A DNA stretch of 64,000 bases from Moringa oleifera (GCA_021397835.1 JAJFZO010000605.1:682001-746000), one strand, 5' to 3'. Positions 1-12,241 are shown, numbered from the stretch's first letter. Made by a program: numbers and translations. Notes: generated by a model from the letters alone, not told the origin.

Positions 1-2400
1 AATCCTAAAAATTCAATCACTACTAATCATGTCATAATCAAAAATTTACACATATATTTATAAAGAAATTGTCACTAGACCCAATGATCATTGACGATTA
101 ATACGGTTAAAATAATTATGCTTCAATGGGTAAACAAGCCAAATTAAATCTTCTAACATAAAACAGTCTATGCTATATGACATGAAATGAACATTAAGAG
201 AGAAAAGGACGTAAAATATCAAAATTGTTGAAAATTTTTAATTTGAAGATGTTGGGGATTTTGCGCTGATACTAAATGATCATAAGCCATTTCTTGTAGC
301 TAATTGTGAGATATCTTATATGAGAAGGTTAAATTTAACCTCCGTCAATGTGATATTTTTTAATTAGTGAGGTATAATATTATAATTAATAAATAAATAA
401 CATAAAAACACTTTTGAATTTAATGATATTGTGAAATATATAGGTGTGAATGTTTAAAATTTATACCAATTTTGCTTTTATTGGAGATTAATTTCAAAAA
501 CACAATTCACTGACAAAGAGATGTGTCGAAACTCATAAAATATCTAACTGACATGTGTATATTTGAAGCAAGATAAGTAGAATGTGAGATAATTTTTAGT
601 CTTGATATGTTAACCTATATGAATTTGATACATTAACTTATATGAATTATCAATATTATACTCAAATTTGTCAATAATTTTTTAAAAATATTATATTTTA
701 AATATTTAAAATATATCAAGATGTACATTATATTTAATTAATAAATATATATTTAAAAATATGATTTACAACATATGATAAAAATTTAAACAAAAATTAA
801 TTATTTTATAAATTTATCTATATTTATAAAATAATTTAATTGATTTAATTTTTTCTTTTTTTACTATTGGTAAAAAAAGTTTACTTTTCGTGAAATTTGC
901 ATTATTGATAAACATATAATAGGCTGCAAGATGATCACAATTTGATTCAAATCAGTGAATCGAATCATAATCTTTAAATTTTAAATCGAACTGTAATTGG
1001 TATAAATAATTTAATTTTGAATTATGATTCACATAAATTTTAAACCATAATCAAAATCGAAGTTTCAAAATGTACGAGTTGGTTCGGTTTTTAATTAAAT
1101 TAACTTTTAAATTTTTTTTAAATAATTTTAATTTAAAAATATTTTATTTTAATAAAATATAATTATTTATGTTTATTTTTATTTAATTTTATTTATAATA
1201 TTAAATTAAAACACTCTTTGTTTACCATAGTTACACAATGAAAGAAATTCTTTTCTTTATAAAGTTATACTCTCTTTCTCTCTCATTAATATATTTTATT
1301 TATTAAATAAAAAATTAATTCTCTTCCACTAATATTAGTGTAAAAAATAATTAGTAAAAAAATTATTTTTACACTAATATTAGAGGAATGTAAAAATAAT
1401 AATAAAGTAACTAAAAAATATATTGAAAAAATTTGAATTTAAGTTATTTTTTATTTTTATTTATAAATACTCAATTTTTTCTCATTTTTTTCCACACATT
1501 CACATTTAAATTTTTCATTCAACTCTTTCATTTAACTTTTTCATTTGATTATTTTATTTATTTTTATTTTTACTTATACATTAATTATTTTTATTTTTAT
1601 TACTTTATCTAATTATTTATTTTTAAATATTTTAATTCTCTCAATTATTATGAATTTATTTAATTATCTCTTTTGCCTTTTCAATTAGTTTTTAATTATT
1701 ATATATTTTTTTAATTTTTAATTATTACATACTCTTTAATTTCTCCAACATTCAATGGAATACCTAAATAACTTGATTTTGGTAAAAATTAAGTGTAAGT
1801 ATAATTTGAATTATTTATTTTAAATTAAATTAAATTAAATTAAATATCTTTATTTTATAAAAATATATTTTTATTAGATTAAGTATTTTTATTAAATTAG
1901 CTATTTAATTTAATTCAATTATGTTTGAACTGACATTTGAAATTATTTTGAATTGAATTTGAACTAAATGTGAACAAAATGTGAATCAAATCTAAATTTA
2001 AATCCCTTATGAATTAAAATTTAAATTAAAACTTAAATTGTTTGTGCGATTTCGATTTCAAACTATAAGTTCAAAGTCCATTGTTAAAAAAAATTGAAAC
2101 TTGAACCATTTCTTAATCGAATTATAATCCAAACTAAAACTTAACGATTCAAGTTTTGATTCATACTAATTATGAACTTTAAATCAATGATTTAAAATCG
2201 AAATCTAACCGAACCCTAACCATAACCATAGTCACCCTTATTTGATACTGTATAAATAATAAATTACATTTTATTTTTGTTAAAAAATTGAATAATTATT
2301 GTCAAATTATTAATTGAACAAAATTGCGGCGCCGTTTAAAAGCAGGCCTTAGTCGTTGGGTTTTGGCTGGGGCTAAATTTGACAAACGTGCGGGTCTGTT
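1..2400. other. A+T-rich intergenic DNA upstream of the TFIIF gene
   Basis: No reading frame of useful length and no recognisable domain. The stretch is dominated by A/T runs, including a run of AAATT pentamers near 1827-1850. Between about 940 and 2230 many degenerate words of the GAATTTGAA / ATCGAATC type recur on both strands, which looks like decayed repeat DNA but cannot be assigned to a family. An inverted repeat at 1324-1388 is listed separately. G+C rises after about 2330, where the promoter and leader of the next gene begin. Confidence 0.6.
1324..1388. repeat. inverted repeat (28-29 bp arms, 8-base loop)
   Basis: The left arm at 1324-1352 and the right arm at 1361-1388 are reverse complements apart from one mismatch and one extra A. 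Each arm contains the word CTAATATTAGTG. The structure could be a small foldback element, a MITE remnant, or a chance cruciform in A+T-rich DNA. No target-site duplication was identified. Confidence 0.6.
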
Positions 2401-2512
2401 TGTTTCCCTCCTTGAAGCAGCTACGCCTGCGCTGTTAAATTGTTAATCAAGAACAAGATTGCTTTCCAAAAAAGAAAATCAAGAGGCTCCATAGCAACGG
2501 ACTCCGATAATT

Positions 2513-2719
2513 GTGTCAAATATCGAAATCGGATCCTCAACTGAATCTTATCTTAATACCGAAGGTGTGGAATCGTTGGGTTTCCGCTTCCTTGTTATGT
2601 TCAAAACCCTAGCTGTGCTTTTGTGTTATTGGGATGTTGATTTCTCTGATATTGTGTTTCCTTTTGTGGAGAAGTCCTGCGGGAAAGGGGCAAAGGCATG
2701 TCGTTTGATCTGCTGTTAA
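2513..2719 (+). other. upstream ORF overlapping the TFIIF alpha start
   Basis: An ATG at 2513 opens a 68-codon frame that ends at 2719, past the TFIIF alpha ATG at 2698 and in a different frame. If the mature leader is unspliced here, ribosomes starting at 2513 would overrun the main start, so the frame could dampen translation. The predicted peptide resembles nothing I know. A leader intron could remove it, so its presence in mature mRNA is inferred. A telo-box-like AAAACCCTAG lies inside it at 2603-2612. Confidence 0.35.
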
Positions 2720-5700
2720 AGCCGTCTTGTAGCGGATGCGGATCGACCACGGATTTGTATGGAAGCAATTGTAAGCACATGACCTTGTGCTTGACCTGCG
2801 GCAAAACCATGGCCGAGAACCAGGCCAAGTGCTACGAATGCGGTGTCACTGTCACACGTTTGATTCGAGTTTGTTCCATTTCTCTTTTTATGTGTGCATG
2901 AGTGTGTATCTTAACAGTTACTCCTTAGCTGTTGAATTTGGTTTTGCGATTTCTCTCTGTTGTCTTTTTTTTTTTTTTTAATGAACTCATCTGTATTAGC
3001 AATATTGTCATCCGTAATACAAATAAAACAGATGGTTTGGCTTCTGCAAGACTTAATTCTTTTTAACCTGGGTCAGAGCCTTTCATGATATTTCTCTTAA
3101 GGTTGTTCATGTTGTCGAAATGTAATATTCTTGGTGTTTTGATGAGGGTAGATAGAGTCATTGGTCAAGGACTTGATTCATAGCATTATGTGCTTTTGTC
3201 TGCTCCTTGAAGTGTAATTTCATCTTGTCTTAATGATTTTATTTTATTTTTGGTTGTGAACTCTGTAACTTCCATTTCTTGAATATTTAGGAATATAATG
3301 TTCGAGCCAGTCCAAGCAGTGACAAGAACTACTTCATTGGTAGATTTGTGACTGGTTTGCCAAACTTTTCAAAGAAGAAAAGCGCTGAGAATAAATGGGC
3401 TCTAAACAAAGAAGGACTACAAGGACGCCAGCTCACTGATGCTTTGCGGGTATTATGTTTATCTTCATGTCGTCACTGTTGCTTTTGTTTTGACATCTTA
3501 TATTTGAGCTTTAAAAGCTGGAAATGTTTGATCTGTGAAATGGCTATCACAGGCAGTTAGAATATTTGAAACATCATGTGTTGGGATTGTTGAAGAAGTG
3601 CTGAGAATAAATGGCCTCTAACAAAGTAGGTTTCCGGAAGTTGTCATGACCTCTATTGTTAGATTTGGGCTTATAGCTGGTTTGTTGAGATGGTATTTTA
3701 AATTTTCACGATAAGGAAAGAAAAAAAAATTTAGAGGGCTGTGGGTAGGGTTGGAGAGACATTTTAAATAAATAGAATCAATGTTCACGATACCAGGGTT
3801 GATGATCTTCTAGCTGTGTCAAACAGACTTCTCTCTTTAATTTTGTTTATCAGAAACATATATCGTATATTTATATTGGTGCATCTGATGTACATGTGTT
3901 TATCTATGAAGAGGTTAAGTTCTTCATAAACTCTACATAATTCTCCACACTTCTCTCTTTATTAGAAGATGGTTTCACTTAAGTTTATTTTATCTCATGT
4001 ACTTATAGTGCTTGGTGTGTAATGGCAACCCATAGGAAAAGTACAAAAATAAACCTTGGCTCCTGGAGGATGAAACAGGGCAATCTCAGTACCAGGGTCA
4101 TCTTGAAGGTGCACAGTCAGCAACTTATTACCTATTAATGATGCAAGGCAAGGAGTTTGTTGCTATCCCTGCTGGTTCTTGGTATGCATCACTTATCAAT
4201 ATATTTGTGTGCATTATTCTTGTTTCTAATTTCCTCTTTCTTGTTAGTGGATGGGTTCAGAAGTCCCCTTAGGCGCTGCCTTCAAGGCAATGATAAATGT
4301 GTCTGAGTTTTTCTTTTCCTTTTCCTTTTCCTTTTTTTTTTGTATCTTTTCTTATTTTTAGAATATCATGTTAAATTCATTTGTGGTTGCTATTGGTGTA
4401 CTTGATAGGTATAACTTCAATAAGGTAGCACAGTATAAGCAACTTACGCTTGAGGAGGCAGAAGAGAAGATGAAGAATAGGAGGAAGACGGCAGATGGAT
4501 ATCAGAGATGGATGATGAAAGCTGCAAATAATGGACCTGCTGCATTTGGGGAGGTAGAGAAGTTAGATGACAAGGAGAGTGGTCCCGTGGGTGGAAGGGG
4601 ACGCAAGAAATCAACTGGTGATGAAGATGAAGGTAATGCCTCAGACAGAGGGGACGAAGATGAAGAGGAGGAGGCAGCAAGGAAGAATAGACTTGGACTC
4701 AATAAAAGAGGTGGTGCTGATGATGAAGAAGGCCTGAGGGGAGGTGATCATGATTTGGATGATGATGATATTGAGAAGGGTAAGCATCTGATGTGCTTGT
4801 GCTCTTTTTTCTTTCTTAAATGTATATGGAGTAGAATATGTTTTTAACCCTAAGAATTGACATATATTTCTTGATTCTAGGTGATGATTGGGAGCATGAA
4901 GAAATCTTTACTGATGATGATGAAGCTGTTGGAAATGATCCCGAGGAGAGAGAAGATCTGGCCCCTGAAGTTCCTGCTCCGCCCGAAATCAAGCAGGTTG
5001 GCCTGTATACTTCATGCAACTTGCTCCTAGCATACCAATCATCGCATTGGCTCTTTGTGAAGATTTGTGCATACCAGTGAAAAATGATATGGATGAAAAA
5101 ATGTTTTTTTGCCCCTAAACTCTAATGCAGCATAAATTTCTTAGTTCTTTCAATTTTGGCTGAATTTCTTGACCAAAAAAAAAAAACATGGTCAGAATAA
5201 CAAGAAGGCTCTGGAGTCTTCACTAAAAAATTAAGATTTTAGACATTGATAATAGAGGGCGTGTAAACTTACGGACAACATCTCATTTCATAGATAGTGC
5301 AACATTTTTATGTACAGAAATCTGTATTTTTTGCAGTTTGTGATAACAGGCATTGTTTTAACATATTCCTGCAGGATGATGATGATGAGGATGAAGAGGA
5401 AGAGGGGGGACTGAGTAAATCTGGAAAAGAGTTGAAGAAACTGCTTGGGCGAGCTAATGGACTGAATGATTCAGATGCAGAGGATGATGATGATGATGAA
5501 GATGTATGTCTTTTTGATGTCCAACTGTAGTGTGCATTGATGTTATTCTTAACCTTGCTTTGTGATAGCTGTTGAATGATAACCTTTTTTTGTTGAGATA
5601 TTAAGTTATTTTTTGGGAAGAGTAGCGATACATTTAATCAATTGCTTTCTTTTATCTGAGAAGTGCAAAAGTATTTGTTTCGATGTGCTTACATTTTCTT

Positions 5701-6865
5701 TCATTTATAACGGGCTTATTTCCTTTGGTATGTTCAGGTGGATGATGATATGAGCTTTTCTCCCGTGCTTGCTCCAAAGCAGAAGGATGCACCCAAAGAA
5801 GAGCCTGCTGACAGCACTCCACAAAAGCCTGGGGCTTCAGGATCTGCTCGAGGAACTCCTACTTCGAAATCAACCAAGGGAAAGAGAAAGCTAAATGGTG
5901 ATGATGCTAAAGCATCTAATGGTGCACCTGCTAAGAAGGTGAAGACAGAAACTGTATGTCCTTTCCTCTGATAAACCTTCCTGACATTATATGCTGTTAG
6001 TGTATGCATTCATTTTTCATATAATTGTTAAAATAGTTTCATTTTAGTTTAACGTTGTATCTTTTGGGTATCAGGAGTCAAAATCTTCTGTCAAAGAGGA
6101 AACTGTGCCTGCTTCTAAGACTAGTCCACCACCAAAAGGCGCATCATCATCTTCGAGAGCAGCATCAACATCATCTACTGGGCCTGTGACTGAAGAAGAA
6201 ATTAGGGCTGTCCTATTGCAAAGAACGCCTGTAACCACTCAGGATCTCGTTGCTAAATTTAAAGCTAGACTGAAATCCCAAGAGGTATGTTATGTCTTTT
6301 AAATGTCCTTGCTGCAATTTTTTTTTTTAAGGAAAAAGAAGACCTGCCTGCCACCACTGCCAATAATATTGCCTGAAACTAATTGTTGTATTTGCTTTAG
6401 CAAATATCCATTGATGTTCTCCTCTCGTAAGAATGACATTCAGTTTGGTGAACACAGATCCACTTGAAACAGAAATGAGAAATTTGGATACAGATTCTTA
6501 AAAATATAGAAGATGTGTTAGGTTCATTTATGGGATCATGATTTCAAATAATCAAAACTTGGTAGTGACTCTGTGCCCTAGAATGTTTGGGGCCTACTTA
6601 CTTGGTACTGAAGTTAAATCAGAAATAATATAGCTGAATATGAGTTCTCTTTCCCTGATCAGAGTTTCCTTATTTCTATTAAATGAGCAGCACTTTTATA
6701 TGATAAGAAATTCTCAACCCTGTACACTCTGTTCAATTGGACATGTATCACTTTCATTTCATATTTTTGCAGGACAAGAAGGCCTTTGCAGAAATCCTGA
6801 GGAGGATTTCTAAGATACAGAAGACCAATGGACCTAGTAATTATGTCGTCTTGAGAGACAAATGA
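2698..6865 (+). CDS. TFIIF-alpha: transcription initiation factor IIF subunit alpha (RAP74)
   Basis: Large subunit of TFIIF, which escorts RNA polymerase II to the promoter and acts in initiation and elongation in the nucleus. Coding exons: 2698-2868, 3291-3449, 4036-4181, 4409-4779, 4881-4996, 5375-5503, 5738-5953, 6075-6284, 6773-6865. All introns are GT-AG, phases agree, and they give 536 aa, close to the Arabidopsis protein. The N-terminus has a Cys/His set (C11, C14, C25, H27, C31, C34, C45, C48), as I recall for plant RAP74. The dimerisation region follows (NYFIGRFVTGLPNF, then PWLLEDETGQSQYQGHLEG and YNFNKVAQYKQLTLEEAEE). The middle is a long acidic Asp/Glu-rich linker. The C-terminus is a winged-helix domain (EEIRAVLLQRTPVTTQDLV ... 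YVVLRDK). The start is the only ATG giving the conserved N-terminus. An upstream frame overlaps it. Confidence 0.95.
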
Positions 6866-7720
6866 GTAGAATGTTCTTGGGATATTCCTAGTCTCTTTTG
6901 TTCAACCCTTCCTTATCTCATAGAAATACGTTTTCTTGACTCTGTGCTTTTGCATCTGTAATTACGTCGCTATGCTGGGATTTATGTTCTTACATGTTTG
7001 CTTTTACATCTTGTAATTACTCACCATGCTGGGATTTATGTGCTTACATGTTTTGCCCTACAAATAGAGGGTGCCAACTGTAGATTCTTATGGGTTATAA
7101 TCACAGTTCCCATAAATGGCTGCATCACAGCCATAACTTCTCCCTTAAAACAGTGGCAGGCTCCCATGCTGTCCTGCTACTATGTTTCTTTTGGGGGATA
7201 TCTGAACGAAAGCTATTACCAGCGAAATTTATGATATTGGCTTACAAGCTTGCTTTGCTTCTCTATCCTTTCTCCTATTTTTTTTTTCTTTGTTAGGATT
7301 GCAATAGAATTGGCCATTTATTTTCTTAGCTTCCCAGCTCTTTCTCGCTGGATGGTCAATTTTTTTTTGTTTCGGATGCAGTTTATGCATTAAACTGAGT
7401 TGGATTGTGTTTTTTTTCAAAAAATATAATATATTGTTTTGTTGTTTTATTATATTAATATGAAAATAAATAATAATAAATTCAAATTATTTATTTTTGT
7501 GAATTTGTTATGTGCTGATTTTTTAAAAAAATTAACACAAATTGGAAAAATAATCTTTTACTCTCACAAAAAGGATATATAAATAGGTGAAAGGTCAGCT
7601 ACAGTTCCAATCCAGTATGAGCAAAAAAATCCAGACTCAATCAACATAGCCTGACGTTGGATTTCTGCTATTCAGCAATTCTTTTGATACATCAAGCAAA
7701 AGCTAAAATTAAAGTCCGCA
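6866..7720. other. converging 3' flanks of TFIIF alpha and the phytocyanin gene
   Basis: The two genes converge here, so this stretch holds both 3' untranslated regions. A direct repeat lies at about 6951-7060 (listed separately). From 7400 to 7570 the DNA is A+T-rich. No further coding sequence is supported. Confidence 0.6.
6951..7060 (+). repeat. tandem repeat of about 54 bp in the TFIIF alpha 3' region
   Basis: Two adjacent copies share TGTAATTAC, then ATGCTGGGATTTATG (starting at 6972 and 7026), then CTTACATGTTT. The copies differ at a few positions and by one base of length, so the duplication is old. It probably lies in the 3' untranslated region or just beyond it. Confidence 0.7.
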
Positions 7721-8662
7721 TTAGAAGACACCCACGCAGTAGACCCACACCCCGGCCAACAACAGCACAAAGCTTCCACAAAGACGGGCTGAGCCAGAGG
7801 GAAGAGTAGGCCCAGCAGCCACAGCCTCTGACTCTGAGTCTGCAACTTTCGGGACCTCAGGGCTCTCCTTAGGCTGCACCTCAACGTGTAGCTTCAGCCC
7901 ATTCTTGCAACTCTCCTGCTTGCTACTGACGAAGTACCTGATACCTTCCTCCAAGAGCGAGATACCATCTAGTCCGTCCGTATACAACCTGATGGGATTA
8001 CTGGCATCGCACGACTCATATTCTTCTTTGCTCTTCACCTCAGCTACGCTCTCCTGCGCTGCAGAGTAGGTGAACCCTACACCCCACACACGCATCAGTT
8101 GTCAGCAATCCTCTCGCTAACCCAAAGTTATAAACCGGTCAGCTTTTTTCATCTCTTCTTTTATTGGAGCTCGTGAAACAGAAACGAAAGGAAAGTGACA
8201 TATGACCAATCACAAAGCAAGAAGGAAAAAAGACCCAAAGCATAGAGTCTGAGTGTTAGCTTATGGACAAAGAAAGTGAACCATTTCCCGAAGAGGATGA
8301 AGAAGAATGATGCTTCTTAAAACACAGAAATCGATTAATATAGTCCAGAATGAGGGAAGATATGCGATCTGAGAGCATTAAGATGTAAGATTGAATCATA
8401 GACTTCTTGATGTCAAAGGAAGAATCTTTCTTTTTTGGATATTCATTTTCTTAGGGAGCCAAAAATGAAAATAGTGTACAAGGGACTTACAGAGTTTGTC
8501 TCCAACTTTGTAGGCCCTGCCGGAGGACCAGGAGACCAAGTCGGAGGATGGCTCCCAGCCACGGTCACCGCCAACCACATGGTGCCCCTGGGCTGCAACC
8601 CATTTCCCTCCAAAGCTCATAGCAACGAGTACAAGAGCCATCACCAACTTCACTCTTGCCAT
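7721..8662 (-). CDS. phytocyanin / early nodulin-like protein without copper ligands
   Basis: Secreted, probably GPI-anchored cupredoxin-fold protein of the plant cell surface. Exon 1 is 8662-8491 and exon 2 is 8076-7721, with one GT-AG intron interrupting the Trp codon of KLWFTY, the usual phytocyanin intron place. The product is 175 aa. A signal peptide covers about residues 1-24 (hydrophobic VMALVLVAMSF, then KWVAAQ). The plastocyanin-like domain follows (VVGGDRGWEP ... YKVGDKLWFTYS ... YESCDASNPI ... YFVSSKQESCKNGLKLHVEV). The two disulfide cysteines remain (YESCD, ESCKN). All four usual copper-ligand positions are substituted: His to Gln in YSAAQESV, Cys and His to Ser in YFVSSKQES, and Met/Gln to Leu in NGLKL. 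That fits early-nodulin-like members, which do not bind copper. A short Pro/Ser/Glu linker precedes a hydrophobic tail (FVLLLAGVWVYCVGVF) typical of GPI attachment. The first ATG in frame is 8662. Confidence 0.88.
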
Positions 8663-8699
8663 GGCCACAAAGCAAGGACCTCCTTATCTTTCTCTCTCT

Positions 8700-11600
8700 A
8701 GAAAGGAAAAAGAAACGAATGCTTCTGGCAGTTAAGAGAGAGCGACACAGACAAAAGCGACGAAGTGTTGGATAATAAGTAGGAGAAGGAAGGAGCCCTT
8801 TTAATGGGTTTTAAGCTTTCAATGTAGCTTCCTCCGACTGGTTGGTGAAGGCCCACGAGTGAGGTATCTTAGCATTCACTCTTTTGTTTGTTTAGCGAAC
8901 CACTGGGCTCCCTTTCTGAACCGCCCATTATCCATTCATGGGTTCTATAATTAGTTGGTGTACGAGAATCAATGGAGGAGAGAATGGTCGGTGCAATCCC
9001 CCGGTAAGTGGAGAGTTTCCTTGTCTTTTTCATGGAATTATACTTTCTTCCTCTTCTTCTTCTGCGTTGGCATCAGATACCCTTTTCGGCTCGATAGAGC
9101 TTTCCTTGGGGCACAGAAAAAGCGTGAAACCAACTACCCTTCTGTCACACAACTACTAGTATGTTTAGGTCTAACTTTTAGTGGGTATGATTTTATGAAC
9201 ATAATTTAATCAGAAGTTTTATAAAAATATAAATATCAATAGATAAAATTGTATTCAAACGTTATTAAATTTTATTAAATTAAAGATTTTCACGAAAATA
9301 AAAAAAAATATTCTATTTATTATTATAAACAATTTTAAAAATTTTAAAAATATTAATTATGTATTTTTTAAAATTTAAGAAAATTAAAAATATATAAAAT
9401 AATTTATTAGTTGAAAATTATTTTGATTTGAATGTTGAATTCAAAATCAAGCATAAACTTTATTTTAACCTTCTTTTTAGATAAAATTAATTTTTTTAAT
9501 CATTTGAATTAAAATTAGAATTAAACTATATTAAACATTTGAAATATAATTACTTTAATTAACACTTCAGATTTTAAATAATTTATTATTTTTAATATAT
9601 ATTATAGATATAAATGTATTTAATAATAAAAACACAAATATCCTCATAAAAATTAATGCTACTAAGTGCTTGAAGAAGAAGCTAAATTGTAGTACCGCAC
9701 CACGTGAATCTTATCCTATCTTCATAAGATAAGTTAAGATTTAGGAGTTTTCGTGGAAAGCTAAGAAAATTTGGAAGTATGTAACTTAATATTAGTATTG
9801 TTGTCATGTTCCATATGGTTAATTTTGTTGAAATTAGCATTTATAGCATCATAAGTTAGATGAAAATTATAGTGCCTAAAACCTTCGATTTAATAATCTC
9901 TTTTGAAAAATACAAATCGCTTTAATATAAAAAATTTATCAATTTATACTATTCAACAAGAGTTCCAATGTTCAAGTGACAGCTTAGCTGACCTTCTTTC
10001 CTTACCATATTCTGTGAGAAATTGCTCTCTTTTCCTTCAAAAAAAAATCATATTTCAATTTGAGTTTATATTGAATTTGTAATAAAAATTTTTAAATATA
10101 ATTTAGTAAATTATATTTAATAATATTTAAAATAAAAAATAATTTTATTAAATTATTAAATATCATATTTTTAAAAATTAATACAATTCAAATTAATGAA
10201 ATAAACCATCTTAAGCTTTGAAAAGATACTTAAATGGTCTAGTGGGTATTGCTCGTGTTTATAGGTATGCCTATTTACAATTGAACGGTAAAAGTTGGAC
10301 TCATGATGGCATACCGGAAAATGCCGAGAAAGAAGAAAGGAAAATAAGGAAAAAGAAAAGAAAGAGAGAAAATTTGATCTCTGGAAACTGTGTTTAAATA
10401 TGGTTCATGTTTAGGCTCCTCATGTTAGGTTTGAATGTTAGGATTTCTGTTAAAAGGGCTTTGACTATACAGTCTCTAGTGTTTTCACTCTCCCGTTATA
10501 CGAGAAACCTAACAAAAGCCACAATATTCAACCCTTATCCCTTATGCCAACACGAGTTCTTAGATCCTCCGTCGGAGCAACAGTACTTAGTATTGGATAA
10601 GTAATAAATTTTTTATGAAACATTAATCTTTAATATTTTAAATATAAAATAATAGATATTTTTATTATTAAAATACTTCAAAACTAATTTGAATTAAAGT
10701 TTTAATTTATTTTGAGTTTATTCTCAACCTAAATAACTTTCAATACACTTGTGATTTTTTCAAAATTTTTAATAGTATAAATTTTAATATTAAAAAAATT
10801 TAGAAGTTTTTAATATGATAATTTATATTTTTTATCTGTAAAAAATTTTAAATTTAAATTTATTTTTTAATTTAAATATCTTTGATTTTTTATTTTTTTG
10901 ATAAAATTTAATTTAATTTAAATTGATATATGAGAGTTAGATTTGTTACTTGATTTATTAGAGTTTTATATTTTTTATTTTATTTTAAATTTTGAAATAA
11001 TTATAATATATAATAATTTAATAAAGTTAAATACTTAAGTTTATTTATTTATTTATTATTATAAAATATAAATATTTTAAAAAATATTAGGAAAAGAACT
11101 CAGGTTGATTACGTTTGGACCCAAAAACCAGATTGCCTTTTTTCTGTCTTGGTGGCGTTAGCTAATACGAGCCTTGGGTTTCCCTTAAGCCTGTGGTCAC
11201 CGATTGCCTTCTTTGAGCTCTGCCTGCATTGGCAGAGGCCCCAAAGAGCCTTAAGGTTTAAAGACCCTTTAGAGGTTTAAACAAGGCTAAAGGCCCTACA
11301 AGAAATTAATGTAAACAGGCTATGAAGGCCCTGAAAAGGTACAAACAAGGTCCACTAAGGGTCCTTAAGACGAACCCACAAGGTTCTTAAGAGGATAGCA
11401 GAAGATTCATCTTCAAATGTTTATATGATTTTTTTTTAACTTAATTTTAGAACAAATATTTTGGGCCCTGTCCATTTAACATAAGTTTGAAATCTGTTTA
11501 AATTATATTCAAATTTAAATGTGTATTTTTTAATAAAATTTTATTTAAAATTTTCACAATTTTAATTAAACGGTTAAGAGTCAACTGACCCAACAGGATA

Positions 11601-11710
11601 AAATAGAAGAGAAATGATAAGATGGCCATTTGAGGAAATTTTCAATCTATAAACACAAGAGCATGGAGTCTCTTCCTAGAATATCACGGAGATTCGTAAT
11701 CAGGCTCAAG
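8700..11710. other. phytocyanin upstream region and A+T-rich intergenic DNA
   Basis: The first few hundred bases contain the phytocyanin promoter and leader. From 9200 to 11090 the sequence is A+T-rich without a credible gene; the short frames around 10400-10600 show no recognisable domain. A less A+T-rich island at about 11100-11420 contains many imperfect short repeats (AAGGCCCT, AAGGTCC, AAGGTTC, CTTAAG) and may be a relic of a gene or transposon. I cannot classify it. Confidence 0.5.
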
Positions 11711-12241
11711 TTACTGTTTTGGTGAGTAGAAGATGATAATGTCGCCTTCTTCAGGCAGCTTAAAGCTCACCTTCTTCTTCTTCATCTTGCCTCTTCGGCT
11801 TCTGCTCATGGAAGAAGAACCAGCACTCAGTACTGAAGACACTTCCGTCGAGAAACTCTCTCTTGGGGTACAGTGTTGAGACTCATTGGTTCTAACAGAA
11901 TCTGGGTGTACCCTTTTGGAGAATTGCTTGAAAACGTAAAGCTCACCGCCATTGAAGCAGTCTGCAGGTCTGGTGAACTCATCAAGACCAGGAGAAGCTA
12001 AAAGAAAATCCTCAAGAGTACTCAGTTTTCTTGCCTTTCCAATATTCTTCTTCATCGGTGGCTGCTGCAACTGTCTCTTCTTCCTCCTTTTCGTCTCCTT
12101 TGTTTTCAAGCACTCCGGCTTGATCATGTCCCTGATCCAGCTCCCTTGATTTGAGCTAATATGAATACCATTAATCGAGCTCACTGGTTTTGCTAACGTC
12201 GGCTCTTTGCTGATCCACTGCTTACTGAGTTTTCCTCCCAT
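11711..12241 (-). CDS. unrecognised basic protein, possible N-myristoylation site
   Basis: Uninterrupted 176-codon frame from the ATG at 12241 to TAA at 11711. I do not recognise the family. The N-terminus reads MGGKLS, fitting the Gly-2/Ser-6 pattern for N-myristoylation, which would place the protein at a membrane; this is inference. The middle has a strongly basic stretch (KETKRRKKRQ) and the phrase TLEDFLLASPG. A Ser-rich segment is followed by RSRRGKMKKKK and a C-terminus reading VSFKLPEEGDIIIFYSPKQ, with alternating hydrophobic residues. G+C is well above the flanks and the frame has normal-looking codon use, which support a real gene. No intron is needed. It could be a small scaffold or signalling protein, but nothing in the sequence fixes a function. 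Confidence 0.65.
   Translation of the reverse strand: MGGKLSKQWISKEPTLAKPVSSINGIHISSNQGSWIRDMIKPECLKTKETKRRKKRQLQQPPMKKNIGKARKLSTLEDFLLASPGLDEFTRPADCFNGGELYVFKQFSKRVHPDSVRTNESQHCTPRESFSTEVSSVLSAGSSSMSRSRRGKMKKKKVSFKLPEEGDIIIFYSPKQ

Noticed and set aside
4444..4702. Minus-strand frames opposite the acidic TFIIF exon
   Set aside because: They are shadows of the Asp/Glu-rich plus-strand exon, giving Ser/Leu/Pro-rich nonsense.
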